DNA from: Sabethes cyaneus
Lineage: Eukaryota > Arthropoda > Insecta > Diptera > Culicidae
Length of the DNA: 64,000 bases
NCBI RefSeq assembly: GCF_943734655.1
Contig: NC_071355.1
Location: forward strand, 24,496,768 to 24,560,767
Direction: 5' to 3'
Part shown: piece after piece, positions 20,690 through 31,380 of the stretch
Position numbering within the stretch: position 1 is the stretch's first letter
Layout of the letters: every line of letters begins with the position of its first letter
The notes under the pieces: model-generated
What the model saw: the letters and a program-made list of their open reading frames with translations, nothing else
Told to the model about the DNA's origin: nothing
Database searches by the model: none
Position numbers and translations under genes: made by a program

Positions 20690-21603
20690 TGCGCAGGCTT
20701 CGGGAAGTGGTCCATTTTGCCCTATTTTCCCCAAAAATCATGATAAAAGCTAATTGAAAAGTATAAAAGCTTATTTTCCGCTCGTGAAACGAACTCAAAT
20801 AGCTTCCAAATTTTGTTAAAACATCAGAAGAATCAAATTACATCCATGCCATACTGTGTGAAATAGAAGAATAGTCCATTTTGACCAATTCACCCCCATA
20901 TACATAGATAAACTAATTAAAGCGATTAAAACTAACTCAAAGATAAAAACAGTCTTCAAAAAAATGTGTATTTTATCATACTGAATAACTTTGGAGAAAA
21001 GTTAATAAAGAAATCAAGAAAGCAATAAATCAATTGGATGCGAAGTTATTGTGCAGAATTGATTTTTAAGTGTACTTGGACGTATTAAAATAAAAACAAA
21101 AGTTTGTATCACCCTGATAGATGAATATAAGATCACCTTGATAGCTTGAAAAGATGCGCTGTATTTTATTTATAAACTTCTCCAAAGATACCATCGTTGA
21201 AATATTACGATTTTTTTACGCAATAGCAAATGAATGCAAAAACAAGATCTAGGAGAGAATCAGGCAAAACGAACCGATTGTGAATTCATCACGGTACTAA
21301 ATCGATGACAATCAACTCTCTTGATGCCTTTTGAGTAAATGGGTACTATTCAAGTTTATTCCCCTGTCTTTGAATTAGTTTTAATCGCTTTAATGAGGTT
21401 TTACTATGTATTTAGGAGTGAATTGGGCAAAATGGACAGAACGGAATGGATGGGATTTGATTCTTCTGATGTTTTGACAACATTTGGAAGCTATTTGAGT
21501 TCGTTTCATGGGCGGCAAATAAGTTTTTATACTGTTTGGTTAGCTTTTAACGTGATTTTTGGGTAAAATAGGGCAACATGGACCAGTTCCCGAAGTTTGC
21601 GCA
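20690..21603. mobile_element. Foldback-type element with ~250-bp terminal inverted repeats
   Basis: The left arm (about 20690-20947) and right arm (about 21365-21603) are inverted copies that align along nearly their whole length. Matching landmarks include GGTCCATTTTGCCC, AACTCAAATAGCTTCCAAA, AACATCAGAAGAATCAAAT and ATTAAAGCGATTAAAACTAA. The central spacer is about 417 bp and AT-rich. There is no transposase ORF. I could not recognise a target duplication (flanks GGTTTCATCC and TTTCCCGCAT). The arms differ by scattered substitutions and an indel of about 20 bp in the left arm. The ORF at 21339-21566 crosses the right arm and is not a gene. Confidence 0.85.
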
Positions 21604-21829
21604 TTTCCCGCATTTGGACAAACCAATCATTTCGTGCACTCGAGGTTTGCTTACCTAGTACCGTGGTTGCGACCTCATTGATGGTAATGCTTCATCCAGC
21701 ACGCGCGTAATTCTCAACGGTCCAATCGATGGAGTGAATGGTAGAATAAAGTACTGAAACCAAAAGAGTTTCATAATAAAGCATGAGTCATTAGATATCT
21801 TCATGCAAGAGAATGGTTCTATCTCGGAA

Positions 21830-22015
21830 CCATGTTAACGAAATAAAGCTGTTTAATGTCCTGTTTGGTTGGTCACCGTCCCGAAATGATCGAAATCCTT
21901 CTTACGGTGTTTTGGATGACGTTGAATTTCTTGGCGATATCATAATCCGACAGACCTGGGTTTGCAGCAATCATTCTCAAACGCGGTTTACGATCCATAG
22001 TTCCACAACGACGCT
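21830..22015 (-). pseudogene. Tc1/mariner-type transposase, N-terminal HTH remnant
   Basis: The minus strand reads RMIAANPGLSDYDIAKKFNV followed by IQNTVRRI and then a stop. This matches the paired-like helix-turn-helix of Tc1/mariner-group transposases (pattern NPxxSxxDIAKKFNVSxxTVxRI). No DDE catalytic region follows, so only the DNA-binding part is left. The plus-strand ORF over the same bases is a shadow. Confidence 0.5.
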
Positions 22016-22429
22016 TGCTATAATCCTGCCAGTCGATTTAACCAATTTCAACCAATGTTGCAAATCGAGTGAAAACCAAACGATGCCTACTCCCACGCGA
22101 GCGAGTATAAGAGCCAGAGCACTGAAGTACGATGGGCATAGTATAGAACCAAGGTAGGAACCGTTTAACATCGTTGAAAACTAATTCATCCAAAACCTTT
22201 CACAATTAACAATTCAATTTCACGAACTGTGTTAAGCGCAATTTCGATATCCAGGACGACCACGACGAATAACGATGGGCGATGTGTCGTGCTAGACACC
22301 AACAACGGGCTCAATTTTGGTCGCGCTACATATGCAGTCGAATCCGTTCGAAATTGCAACATTTGTCCAATCAGCCATTTGGTCGGAACAAAGATCGCTA
22401 GCCAATTGTACGGTAGGCCAAGCGGCCTG

Positions 22430-22955
22430 TTTCAAGTCGATATCCATGCTGAACGCTATAGAAGCTGCCTTCGACCGTGTAAACCACAACCTGCTTCTAG
22501 CCAAAATAGAACATATGGGTGCGGCATCAAATTTTGTAAACTGGTTGAAGTTATACCTGGTTAATCGTCGCCTCTCAGTAAAACTAGACAATGTCTCCTC
22601 TAGCGAGTTTTGTAATCATTCTGGCGTTCCACAAGGAAACATCCTCGAACCGCTATTGTTTTCCTTATTCTTTAACGATATTTGTGCTGTACTTCCACGA
22701 GGATCCAGATTGCTGTACACTGATGACCTTAAAATGTTTGTGCCGGTAAAATCTATTAAAGCTGCTGTGAACTACAAAAACTAATCGACATTTTTGCGGA
22801 CTGGTGTCTCTGTCTAAAGAATGAGCTTTCTATTAGCGTGCGCTAGTGTTCGGTAATCTATTTTAGTCGCAAGAAAGAACCCATTATATGGAACTACCGC
22901 ATCAGCAACGAAGTACTGGACAGAGTTTATGTAATCAAAGACTTGGGAGTGCTTC
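22430..22955 (+). pseudogene. Jockey-like LINE reverse transcriptase, 5' part of split copy
   Basis: A 5'-truncated reverse transcriptase. Homology begins about 22430 and, after a frameshift, gives EAAFDRVNHNLLLAKIEHMG, then NHSGVPQGNILEPLLFSLFF, then LLYTDDLKMFV. YTDD replaces the usual YADD of the active site, and GNILEP replaces the usual GSNLGP, so the copy has decayed. Stops and a frameshift follow near 22785-22850. The copy is interrupted at 22955, in the segment reading KDLGVL, by a 765-bp insertion, and resumes at 23741. There is no ORF1 or endonuclease. Confidence 0.85.
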
Positions 22956-23720
22956 GCAAGCCCCTACCTAGCGCCTCCACGTGGTCTTACCCGGTAATGC
23001 TCTATTGAGTAGCCAAGCGTTTGAGGGTTTGGATGACGGCTGAGCCACCCGACCTTGTTAGTAGGTAAGCTTAACATAAGTTATTTTAATGATTTATTTC
23101 GTTTGAGCTCATGGAGCAAGTACCTCCATGTACAGTGAAAACTCGGGCCGAAGAAAGTTTAAATAATGCTCATGGATACCAGAAGAAAAATTAAATTAAT
23201 AATGGAAACACTCACGTAAACTCAAATGATACAACTCTATTCCATTCGAAGGACTGCTGGTGAGATTGTTCTGTTTTTGTCTATATATCTTCATATAATG
23301 TATATTCATATAACACATATTTTATTACATTTCCATATACCATCATTACCGTAAAGGGCAAGGAGCATCAGGGTATCGAATGAATCGAAGACTGAATGAG
23401 GGATGTGGTAACCAGCCCAAGTCATTTAAGGTCGGAAAGGATTTTGACGCGCCCTTCTAGCAAACAAATCATCACGCAAGATAAGTTTGCACGGCGAAGC
23501 TATGTATCTAGAAACCGGAAGTCTAGGCTGGAAGGAGTGTCTTGTATCCCGTGGAATCGTATAAGCGACATTGCTTACAGATCCACCCAATCCCTTTTCG
23601 TCCTTCACGAACAGCATTGACATGAAAGTTGCTAGGTAGATAAACTCGATTCTGCCGTAATTCTACTTGCATACAATGGGAAACCCTTGAGGTGATGGTG
23701 GCTACCATCATACACACATA
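22956..23720. mobile_element. 765-bp insertion with a 20-bp target duplication
   Basis: The 20-bp sequence CAAAGACTTGGGAGTGCTTC occurs at 22936-22955 and exactly again at 23721-23740, the two points where the jockey-like reading frame stops and resumes. This is a textbook target-site duplication. A length of 20 bp fits target-primed reverse transcription (LINE or SINE) better than a cut-and-paste element. The insert starts GCAAGCCCCTACCTAGCGCC and ends ACCATCATACACACATA. I see no poly(A) tail, no terminal inverted repeat and no coding domain, so its family is unknown. Small ORFs around 23396-23723 are not recognisable. Confidence 0.85.
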
Positions 23721-24340
23721 CAAAGACTTGGGAGTGCTTCTTGATACGAGCCTCTGTTTTCGGGAACACTACTCATATATAATATCTAAAGCCAATCAAA
23801 ATTTGGGCATCATATTTGAGGTATTCAAAGAATTTAGAGATCCATATTGTTTACGTGCCCTGTGTTCTCTATTGTGCGTCCTATCCTAGAGTATGCTGCT
23901 GTAGTTTGGAGCCCCTACGCTGGAATTTGGTCCTCCAGGTTGGAAGCAGTACAAGCCAAATTCTTACGGTATGCTTTGAGATTTTTACCCTGGCGTAATC
24001 CTTTAATGCTTCCGCCGTATCAAGACCGCCGCAGCTTACTCAACATTGAAACTCTCGACAATAGGAGAAAAACTGAAAGAGTTCTGTTCATCAGAAAAGT
24101 TTTAGTGGGCGAATTGGACTCTCCAAACATCCTCACTCAAAACAATTTACGACCTATGTGTTGCTTGTTTAATCGTGTGCACAGTCTTTTTGATTTTCAT
24201 TGTTCTAGTGATAGTTTTAGACGCCGCTTACGAACATTAAATATACTATAGTTAGTTGTAAAGTAATGTTTTATTCATGTAGACGTTGTGGCCAGATGAA
24301 TTAATGTTAATAAATGTAAAAAATGTAAATGTAAATGTTA
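23721..24340 (+). pseudogene. Jockey-like LINE, 3' part of split copy
   Basis: Continues the element interrupted at 22955. After KDLGVLLDTSLCFREHYSYI comes the post-RT region: RPILEYAAVVWSPYAGIW (partly open from 23847), FLRYALRFLPWRNPLMLPPY and VLVGELDSPNILTQ, ending with a stop at 24251. A frameshift lies near 23840-23880. The 3' UTR contains TGGCCAGATG and ends in an AAATG-type tail (TAAATGTAAAAAATGTAAATG, about 24310-24338). The copy at 62415-64000 shares the GGCCAGATG and AAATG-tail layout. Confidence 0.85.
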
Positions 24341-25085
24341 CCTAATATCCAAAGAAATTAATAAGTCGCGAGAACGTTATTACGAGTTACGACATCCGAA
24401 ACGAAGATGACGAAGCCACAATAACACGATGACACAGGAGAATTTACCCTGATCCGACACGCTCAAAACTGCTACCACTCCCCAAAGTCCTATGGGTTAC
24501 GTTCGAGAAAACGTACGAAAGCTAAAGACGCGGTGACCTGCACCGAACGATGACAAGTCGCCATAATTAGCGAAATTATGCCATAAAATTGGAAATCATA
24601 TTGAAATCGTTATACTCGAAGTAAAGTTAAGTTTTACAATGAAGCGTATCTAGATGAATGTAACAAAATCGATTTCAATTACCAATTTCAAATTAATTGA
24701 GTCAGAAGAACAAATCTGAATGTATACATATAAAGAGAATTGCAGAAAATAAAAACAACTAAGTAATGTAAATATTATCAGTGAAGAAAACAATTGCTGC
24801 GGTGATTCCGTATTTTTCCTACGCTAGCTACTGCTCGTTATCTCCTTCTGAGATGACTTGCAGCTCTGTAAGGGGGGGGGGGATGTAGTGCCCCTCCCTG
24901 CGTGTCCTATCTAAACATATTTTAAACTCCACCCCGGAAGATATTGATCTGCTTTCTTTTACGTTCAGCTTTGCATTGACCTAATTTATCGTTTGTCTAA
25001 AAGTAAGCAAAAGCGCTTACGTTCGCCTTCCGGGTTCTCGGAGTCCCTGAAACGTGTCCATATATGACCAACATCACCCTAGATC
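24341..25085. other. Possible LTR-retrotransposon 3' end (polypurine tract)
   Basis: Mostly unassigned DNA. At about 24868-24882 a run AAGGGGGGGGGGA is directly followed by TGTAGTGCCCCTCCC. A polypurine tract abutting a TG start is the layout at the 3' LTR boundary of an LTR retrotransposon. No second LTR, gag/pol or clean end is visible, so this is only a suggestion. Confidence 0.25.
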
Positions 25086-25122
25086 AGTGATGGCTAAACT
25101 GCGGCCTGCGGTCCGCTGGCTG
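25086..25122. mobile_element. Possible hAT terminus
   Basis: CAGTGATGGCTAAACTGCGG followed by CCTGCGGTCCGC resembles the GC-rich ends of some hAT families. It stops where the SINE begins, and no matching opposite end was found. Confidence 0.3.
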
Positions 25123-25124
25123 CC

Positions 25125-25293
25125 CTAAGTCAGTCGTCGTATGTACGAATCTTCGCTGGGAAAGACTGTTAGAGTCCATGGGATCGTAGCAAATGGCCCT
25201 GCAATTGTCCTGTACTCTAGCGGCTGGCTGCGAAGTCTGCAGTAGGTACAAAAACCAGAAGGTCAAGTTTCGATAACCTAGAATTTGCTTTTT
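25125..25293 (+). mobile_element. tRNA-derived SINE, copy 1 (5'-truncated)
   Basis: Contains the box-B-like part GTCGTCGTATGTACGAATC, then GACTGTTAGAGTCCATGGGA, GCAATTGTCCTGTACTC, GGCTGCGAAGTCTGC, GAAGGTCAAGTTTCGATAAC and a final TTTGCTTTTTT. The same order appears in the copies at 42662, 48648 and 62184. The tRNA-like head is cut near box A. From memory it resembles the SINE200 type of mosquitoes; the name should be checked. Confidence 0.75.
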
Positions 25294-28200
25294 TGCCGCT
25301 TGCGAATATTGATTACCTCCTCCCAGAGACCTTGTAAAATAAAAATTCAAGAACGAACTCAACCAGGAAATGGAAAAAAAATGACTTTCAGAAACAGATG
25401 TTTAATGAAAAATGATAGAATACATCATGTTGAAGTTTTTTAAGACTAGGTACCTCCGATTCGCTTTTAGATGGGTACGTGGTAAAGCAGGATATAGCTG
25501 CTATTAAAATAAAACTTGTCTAAAATGCTGACAATATCCGGGGTAATTTAACAAGAAACGAGACAGAACTAAGAATCAAGAAAGGACCATAATTAAGAAA
25601 AAATCCAGAAGAGTTGAAACGTTGTTTTAACTTAAAGGCTTCATTCCAAACAGATTCCAAAGAGTTTGAAAATTTTTCTGTTGGTTACTGAGAAGAATTC
25701 AAAAATAAAATAATCCAACCAAATTTATTGACCAATGAAACAAGAGTAAAACGTAACGAAAACTACCAGACACCTAAAAATTTGATAACATTTTTTTATC
25801 GTAGATTAAAAGAGAATTTTTAAAAGGGAACCCTTCCGATGCACTAAGATATACCGAACGATCAGGATCACCAGCGCTAGCAAGTTGATTCAATTTTAAA
25901 CAATTAAACTTACTTCAAAGGTTTTGTAATTTGCTTTCACTTCAAAAGCATGGATGGTGCTACCCGCTGTTATCATATTGTTTCACGTTAATTTTTATGT
26001 AACCTCCCCTTTACCTGGCTCACGGCGAATTACGCTAGAACGGAAAACCTCGGGCATGTTGCCATTCGCGAGAGCTTAGCACGTAGCATCGTCTCGGCGG
26101 TGCTGCAGCTGCAAACTTGAATCAACAGAATCCCATTCCGTCGTAGATTCAGTAGATCAGACACAAAAAAACTACAAGATGAAAATAGCAACATCGTTCG
26201 TTAGTGTACTGGGAGTGGATCTGGACTGAAAGTCAGCAGAAATCGACACAGACGGAGAGATGAAATTACATTTTTCTCATTTCCTTTACTGGCTTTCGTT
26301 TACACAGTGGAAAATTCGCACAGGATGACTCGACTTTCGAGTCAAGCCGAGTAAAATGTCTTCATTTCTAGCACAAACACAAAACTAGTCGCCAAGCCGG
26401 AGGTCAACGCTTAGTTCAGACGACGAACGATAGTGCGAGTGGTGGAGTGGGTGGAAAGAAAAATGTCCCTAAAAGCGTTGATAAATAGTTGCAACTTTAT
26501 CTGCTGGGGCTTACGTATAAATTTAGTAATACATTTTCGCAAAGGATCTCTGGGATGTCGGACAAAGCCGGGCCCGGGTGGCTAAGCTGCGAGGTACTCA
26601 CTGGAATGTGCTTCATTTCCTTTTTAATTTTCGTCAATTTAGTCGCTCGCTCCAGAGGCAGTGCTTACTGTCAAGTGGCGGCAGCAATGCACTCGATTCC
26701 CATTAGTAGCTCCTTGTCGGGCTGCCTTTGAGACTCTATTCTGTCGAGAAATGGAAAACAGACGGCAACGGAATGGAATGTTGCTGGCACGGAAATGGAT
26801 TTAGTCTTCTGCCTTGCGGTGGCTGGACCGGATGTGGCGGTTGGCAATTTGAATATGCACGTCATGATGTTTGGTGAGGATAACGTAACGAGCGGTTTGA
26901 TCTTATCCTAGCCGAAAAAGTCACGAATTGCTGCCGTATTCGTGAAATTTTTACCTCATAACATACGCTATAATCTATAGGCTTTATGTACTGTTTATCC
27001 GATTACGTGCCTTGCACGGTTCGTGCATTCAAACGTCAATTTCACGACTGCCACAAGCCTCATCCGGCGCCTGGTGTCGAACAACGAAGTTAAACGTGTC
27101 ATTTCCTTTGCCAGACGCTCCATATCACGATCAACAGCAGCCACACTCTCCCGGATGGAGTACCCCAACCTGTAGTTAGCATTCAATGCTGGCTCACCTG
27201 CGCTCCATCGTCGATTATGCATGCCATCCTGTTGCACTACACTCGTTACTTCGGGCCCCTGATTTTCCCTCTAAAGCTTTTACCATCCGCTTGAAGTTGT
27301 GTGCGAACGACATTTGAAAGCCGGAGCTTTTTTCCTCTCTGTAGTTCGTCCTATGTTGTGTTCCATTATGCTATGTAGTAGCGACGTACGAACCTGGCAA
27401 ACCGTGGTTCCGAGTGGTGATATGAATTTATGGGACACACGGTAGCACACCAGATTCCTTGCCGCTAGTTGGCATCTTGGCCGCACCAAGAAGTCACAGT
27501 TGCAGGGTTGGTGTTGCCGAAGGGACTCCCTTGTATAAAAATAATTAAAAGGAAGGAAATTTGCTGTTCAACCCTGGCGGACGGCCCTTGGCAGTGGCTC
27601 TCCAGAGCTGAACTGAAGCGTGTTACCAGCTGGTTCTGTTCCGTTGTGGTGCAACATTTAGGTCGTAGTTTCCCTGTATCCGACATAAAATATTCGCCAA
27701 ATAAATTCCGAGACTTTTATTATTCAAGTTACAGCCAGAGGGAACTTCATCCCCCCCGGGTATTTCTCGTCCAAAGTGTTGTAGAAGAAAGAACACGACA
27801 ACGAAAAATTAAAAAGTTTCAACGGAGTACTAATGGACTTGTGATAATCCCTCAAGCAGGAAAAATAAAATTCGCTTGAATCCGTCTTCTGTAGTGCGTT
27901 CCCTGGGAGTTGGCTCCTCGCCGGCCGACGTTCCCCCAACTGTTCGCAGCAGATGCAGCCGAAATTGCACTCCACTAGCTGCCGATCCCAGGTGGGGCAG
28001 AAAAATAAGCAACGAATGAAACTAGCAAAACGGTCGGTGAACGTCGTCGGGTACCATGGACCCGGTACAAGCGATTACAGCCAGCAATGATTCGACGCTT
28101 CACCGAGTGGAAAAAGCTAGCCTTCTGAGCATACATCCATTTGCATAAATAATGTTTTCCTACTGCTGCTGCGGAGTGGTGATAATTTAAGTGAAATATA

Positions 28201-28442
28201 GCGTTAACAAGGTACCTAGCACTATAGTGGCCAAAATGCTGCATCAAGCTCGAGATTTCGCCTGGATTAATGTGGGTCGATTTGGATAACCAGGTGTGTG
28301 GTTTATCATGGCGAGAATATTCTGAACGATATTTGTTGAAATTGGAATGGCTACTCGTTTATTACTATCCCTTAATTGGAAAGTTCTCAACAAATTTTTT
28401 GTTAAAAAATTATTTCGTTTTTGATGGAAATGTTGAATATGA
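25294..28442. other. Unique-looking DNA, no gene recognised
   Basis: AT-rich to about 26.0 kb, more balanced between 26.0 and 28.2 kb. ORFs such as 26489-26731 plus, 26995-27237 minus and 27469-27879 plus lack recognisable domains or splice context. Because composition here is closer to that of exon-bearing DNA, untranslated exons or enhancers are possible but not shown. Confidence 0.45.
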
Positions 28443-28599
28443 CAAATTCAAATTCAAAAAATCAAATTATTTTTCAGTGTAAAGTTCAATTAGTATAAAA
28501 TCTAGAAAAAGCATTTAGCCGAATCCGAATCCGAGGAGCCTTTCGTTTAACGGTTTCCAATGGATTCTGAACAGACCCCTGAACAGCTACTTCTCGCTT

Positions 28600-28860
28600 C
28601 CAATGGTATTTTCACAAATCGGAAGGCTGCTTCTCCTTGGAAACCATCTGCACATTGTGGGCGGCATAGGACTCCATGATCTTTATTCCGTAATGAACGA
28701 ACGCCAAATCCGGCCAAAACAGTACGGAACAATCGTGTTGCTTCAGACACGGCAGCATATGTTTTTCAGGCACTCGTTCATGTAAATATTCTGATTGAAG
28801 ACACCGTTTGTAACGAAAATGTCATTTTAATGAGCCTTAGCACAGATAGCCTATCAAATT
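28600..28860 (-). pseudogene. DDE transposase fragment (Tc1/mariner group)
   Basis: On the minus strand, VTNGVFNQNIYMNECLK is followed after a frameshift by MLPCLKQHDCSVLFWPDLAF, then VHYGIKIMESYAAHNVQMVS, KEKQPSDL and a stop. This corresponds to the region of mariner/Tc1-group transposases around the second catalytic aspartate (pattern FWPDLASxHYxxxxxxWY). The usual PELRPIE segment with the last acidic residue is not preserved. It is absent from the matching place in unit 2 (about 33238-33365). No terminal inverted repeats were found for it. Confidence 0.6.
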
Positions 28861-29036
28861 AGATGTTTCTTAGCAAGCTGTGACAATTTCATATGCTTGA
28901 AAATGTCTGCTATCTTTTCCTTTTCGGTAGCCGTAGAAAATATCTATTCAGAAAGCTAATTATGACGCACGACGCGCTGATGATGCCACGAGACGATTTG
29001 CATGAAAGAAAGGTGTGAGAATTGTGATACTATTTT

Positions 29037-30365
29037 TGACGTAGAACTACGTCTTTATTTACAATACTGGGTCTGGGTAGCACTTTGTGAAAACGAAAAT
29101 AGAAATGTAACGTTTGAATGATTTCAAATTCAATGATTCAAAGATTTCAAATGCAAATAACGACCTAACTACTGAACAAAACTGAAAAATTTATGTGTCG
29201 TTGGATAGATAAATGATCAGCAATTTTATGGAGGGGGTACGAGAGCAATTTTATGGAGGGCGAAAGAAACACAAATTTCCACATAACTCGAGAATTAATC
29301 AAGCAAATGGAACCAGATTTTTCATGTGAGGGTTTTTGGAGGCTTGAATTTATGATATTTTATAATGGTTTGAGAAGCCTCACCCCTGTGGTAGGAAGAT
29401 AAGAACATGTAACATGCGGTAAGCTGTGAAAGTAAACTAGTAAAACCTTCTCAGAGCCAGGGATGATTCCTCCCCAGAATAAAAAAAGAGCAGAGAAAAA
29501 TTCGCACTTTGCTCAGTCGCGAATTATTGTGCTCCGTTTTGTTTTAACTTTTCTCTTTTTTACTGACTGTGATTACACAGCAATCTGCATCAGCATTCTA
29601 CTCATTGAGGAGTGAACTGAGCAACAAAATTTTAACACACTTTTCGGCTGCCCATGATATGGGACAAAAAAAACTGTTTAGACTTCTCGCAGCGGCAACA
29701 CTGCAAAAAATATTGCATATGACGATAGTGGATGATAGATATGGCAACATTGGAATTCCCGTGCAGTTACTTTTTCGCTTAATGAGAAACTAAAGTTTGT
29801 TTATATTTCTCTATATTTTTGGCCTGTTTCGCTTCGCGTGGATGGATTTCTCATTTGTGGCAGCAGTTCTGTTCATTGTAATGAACAAAAACAGGTGCAT
29901 TTTTTGCACAATGAGTGACGAAATGGCAAGCCTGCTCAGAGCAAAAGACAGTGAATCGATGCCGTTAACTTACGTGCCTGTTGCCATTCACGTCAAAAGA
30001 GTAGGACATTCGAATGACACGTCATATGTGATGAACATGCTTTGGCTTTAATGTTATTTGTAACCAATGGCCCTTTTAAAGGCCACGAGCGAGTTAAAGT
30101 AAGATTATTGAAACATGTCAAACTACGCATAATCATATTTAATACAATAATCTGTGGGCTAGTCATTCATTACTATTTCAACCTTTATGATGCACACAAG
30201 AGATTTCAAAGAAATCTCTATGTCTCAATGGTTGCAGGCGTTGTAGTTATGAACCCCCGTCCACGTATTTTCAAAGCCACCATTGCATTCATTGCAGAAT
30301 TGAATCTGCCAGAATGCCAGAGATGCAGTTTACATTAGTTTTTGATCTAATATAGTCCTACGTCA
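29037..30365. mobile_element. TIR element with TGACGTAGGACTACGT ends, copy in unit 1
   Basis: The left end is TGACGTAGAACTACGTCTT and the right end, inverted, is TGACGTAGGACTATATTAG. The end motif is itself palindromic. The same ends bound 33472-34807 and 48935-49953. No target duplication is visible. The 84-residue ORF at 29797-30051 is broken in the other copy after 72 residues, so it is unlikely to be functional. A 140-bp Helitron-like scrap lies inside at about 29270-29410. Confidence 0.5.
29270..29410. mobile_element. Helitron-like fragment in unit 1
   Basis: ACTCGAGAATTAATCAAGCA followed by AATGGAACCAGATTTTTC, and later CACCCCTGTGGTAGGA, match inverted positions about 2000-2130 of the copy at 1711-3509. 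It is a single unit near the 3' end of the element, without termini. Confidence 0.7.
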
Positions 30366-30796
30366 CCCTTTCGTACATCCCTTAGGGCTGCATTCCTTAC
30401 AGTTTTTTCTGTTTTAGTTGTATTTGACTCTGTTGCGGTCCAACGTAAATTATATTTTTTATTAAAGGTGGAGGAGCGTTTGGTGAGGAAAAATGGTAGA
30501 CTGAATGAAATTGCGAGACTTCGAAGTGGGGCCCAAAATATGCTGTGTACCCATCTAGCACCAAATCGTAAAAGACACCAGCGTGCTGATTGAAGGTCGG
30601 CACCAAATTGCCAAGCCACAATGCCACAATTCAATCGATAATAGTCTATCTTCTCAGCGGTAAAAGCAGAAAGAGCAATCATCTATTTATATAAGAGGCT
30701 TATGTCTGTACCGAAAACCAGTTTCTGACAGGACGTCATAAGAGGCTTATCGGTAATTAAAAACAGGTCGCTAACAGGACGTTATGCTTTCGTAGC

Positions 30797-31370
30797 GATT
30801 GCTCGAATGAACTGCTTGACTCAACTACTCGATTGGACTATTCCAATCGGCTGCTCGACTCAACTGCTCAATCCGATTGCTCGATTCAACTGCTCGACTA
30901 GACTACTCGATTTGATTGCTCAACTCAACTGACAGCTTGATTCAACCGCTCGACTAGACTGCTCGACTTAACTGCTCGACTTAGCCACTCAACCCGACTG
31001 CACGACTCATCTGCTTGACTTTTGTTTGATTCGACAGCTCGACTTAACTGCTTGACTGAACTATTCGACTCAATTGCTCGACTGGACTACTCGATTCGAC
31101 TGCTCGACTCGACTGCTTAACGCAATTGCTCAACTGAACTGCTCGATTAAACTGCTTGACTGGACTGCTCGATTTGACTGCTCGACTCGACCACTCGATT
31201 CAACTGCTCGACTCGACTGCTCGACCGGACTGCTTGACTGAACAGCTTGATTTAAATGCTCGACTAGACTGCTCGACTTGACTGTTCGACTCGACTGCTC
31301 GACCCAGCTGCTTGACTCGATTGCTTGATTCGACTGCTCGACTCGCCTGCTCAACTCGATTGCTTGTCGC
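30797..31370. repeat. 13-bp minisatellite (ACTGCTCGACTCG)n, unit 1
   Basis: About 44 degenerate copies of a 13-bp unit such as ACTGCTCGACTCG. Because 13 is not a multiple of 3, each frame yields a 13-residue protein repeat of the SSRVEQSSRAVES type on the minus strand (ORF 31130-31414); this is not a gene. Confidence 0.92.
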
Positions 31371-31380
31371 GATATCATAT

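Noticed and set aside
21813..22157. A 114-residue plus ORF
   Set aside because: The minus strand of the same bases reads as a transposase helix-turn-helix, so the plus ORF is a shadow.
29797..30051. An 84-residue ORF also present at 34244-34462, suggesting a conserved small membrane protein
   Set aside because: The second copy is truncated by an indel and both lie in a duplicated repeat, so similarity reflects recent duplication and not selection on protein.
30066..30092. GGCCCTTTTAAAGGCC as a histone mRNA 3' stem-loop
   Set aside because: It has a mismatch in the stem and no histone coding sequence lies upstream; the match is likely by chance.
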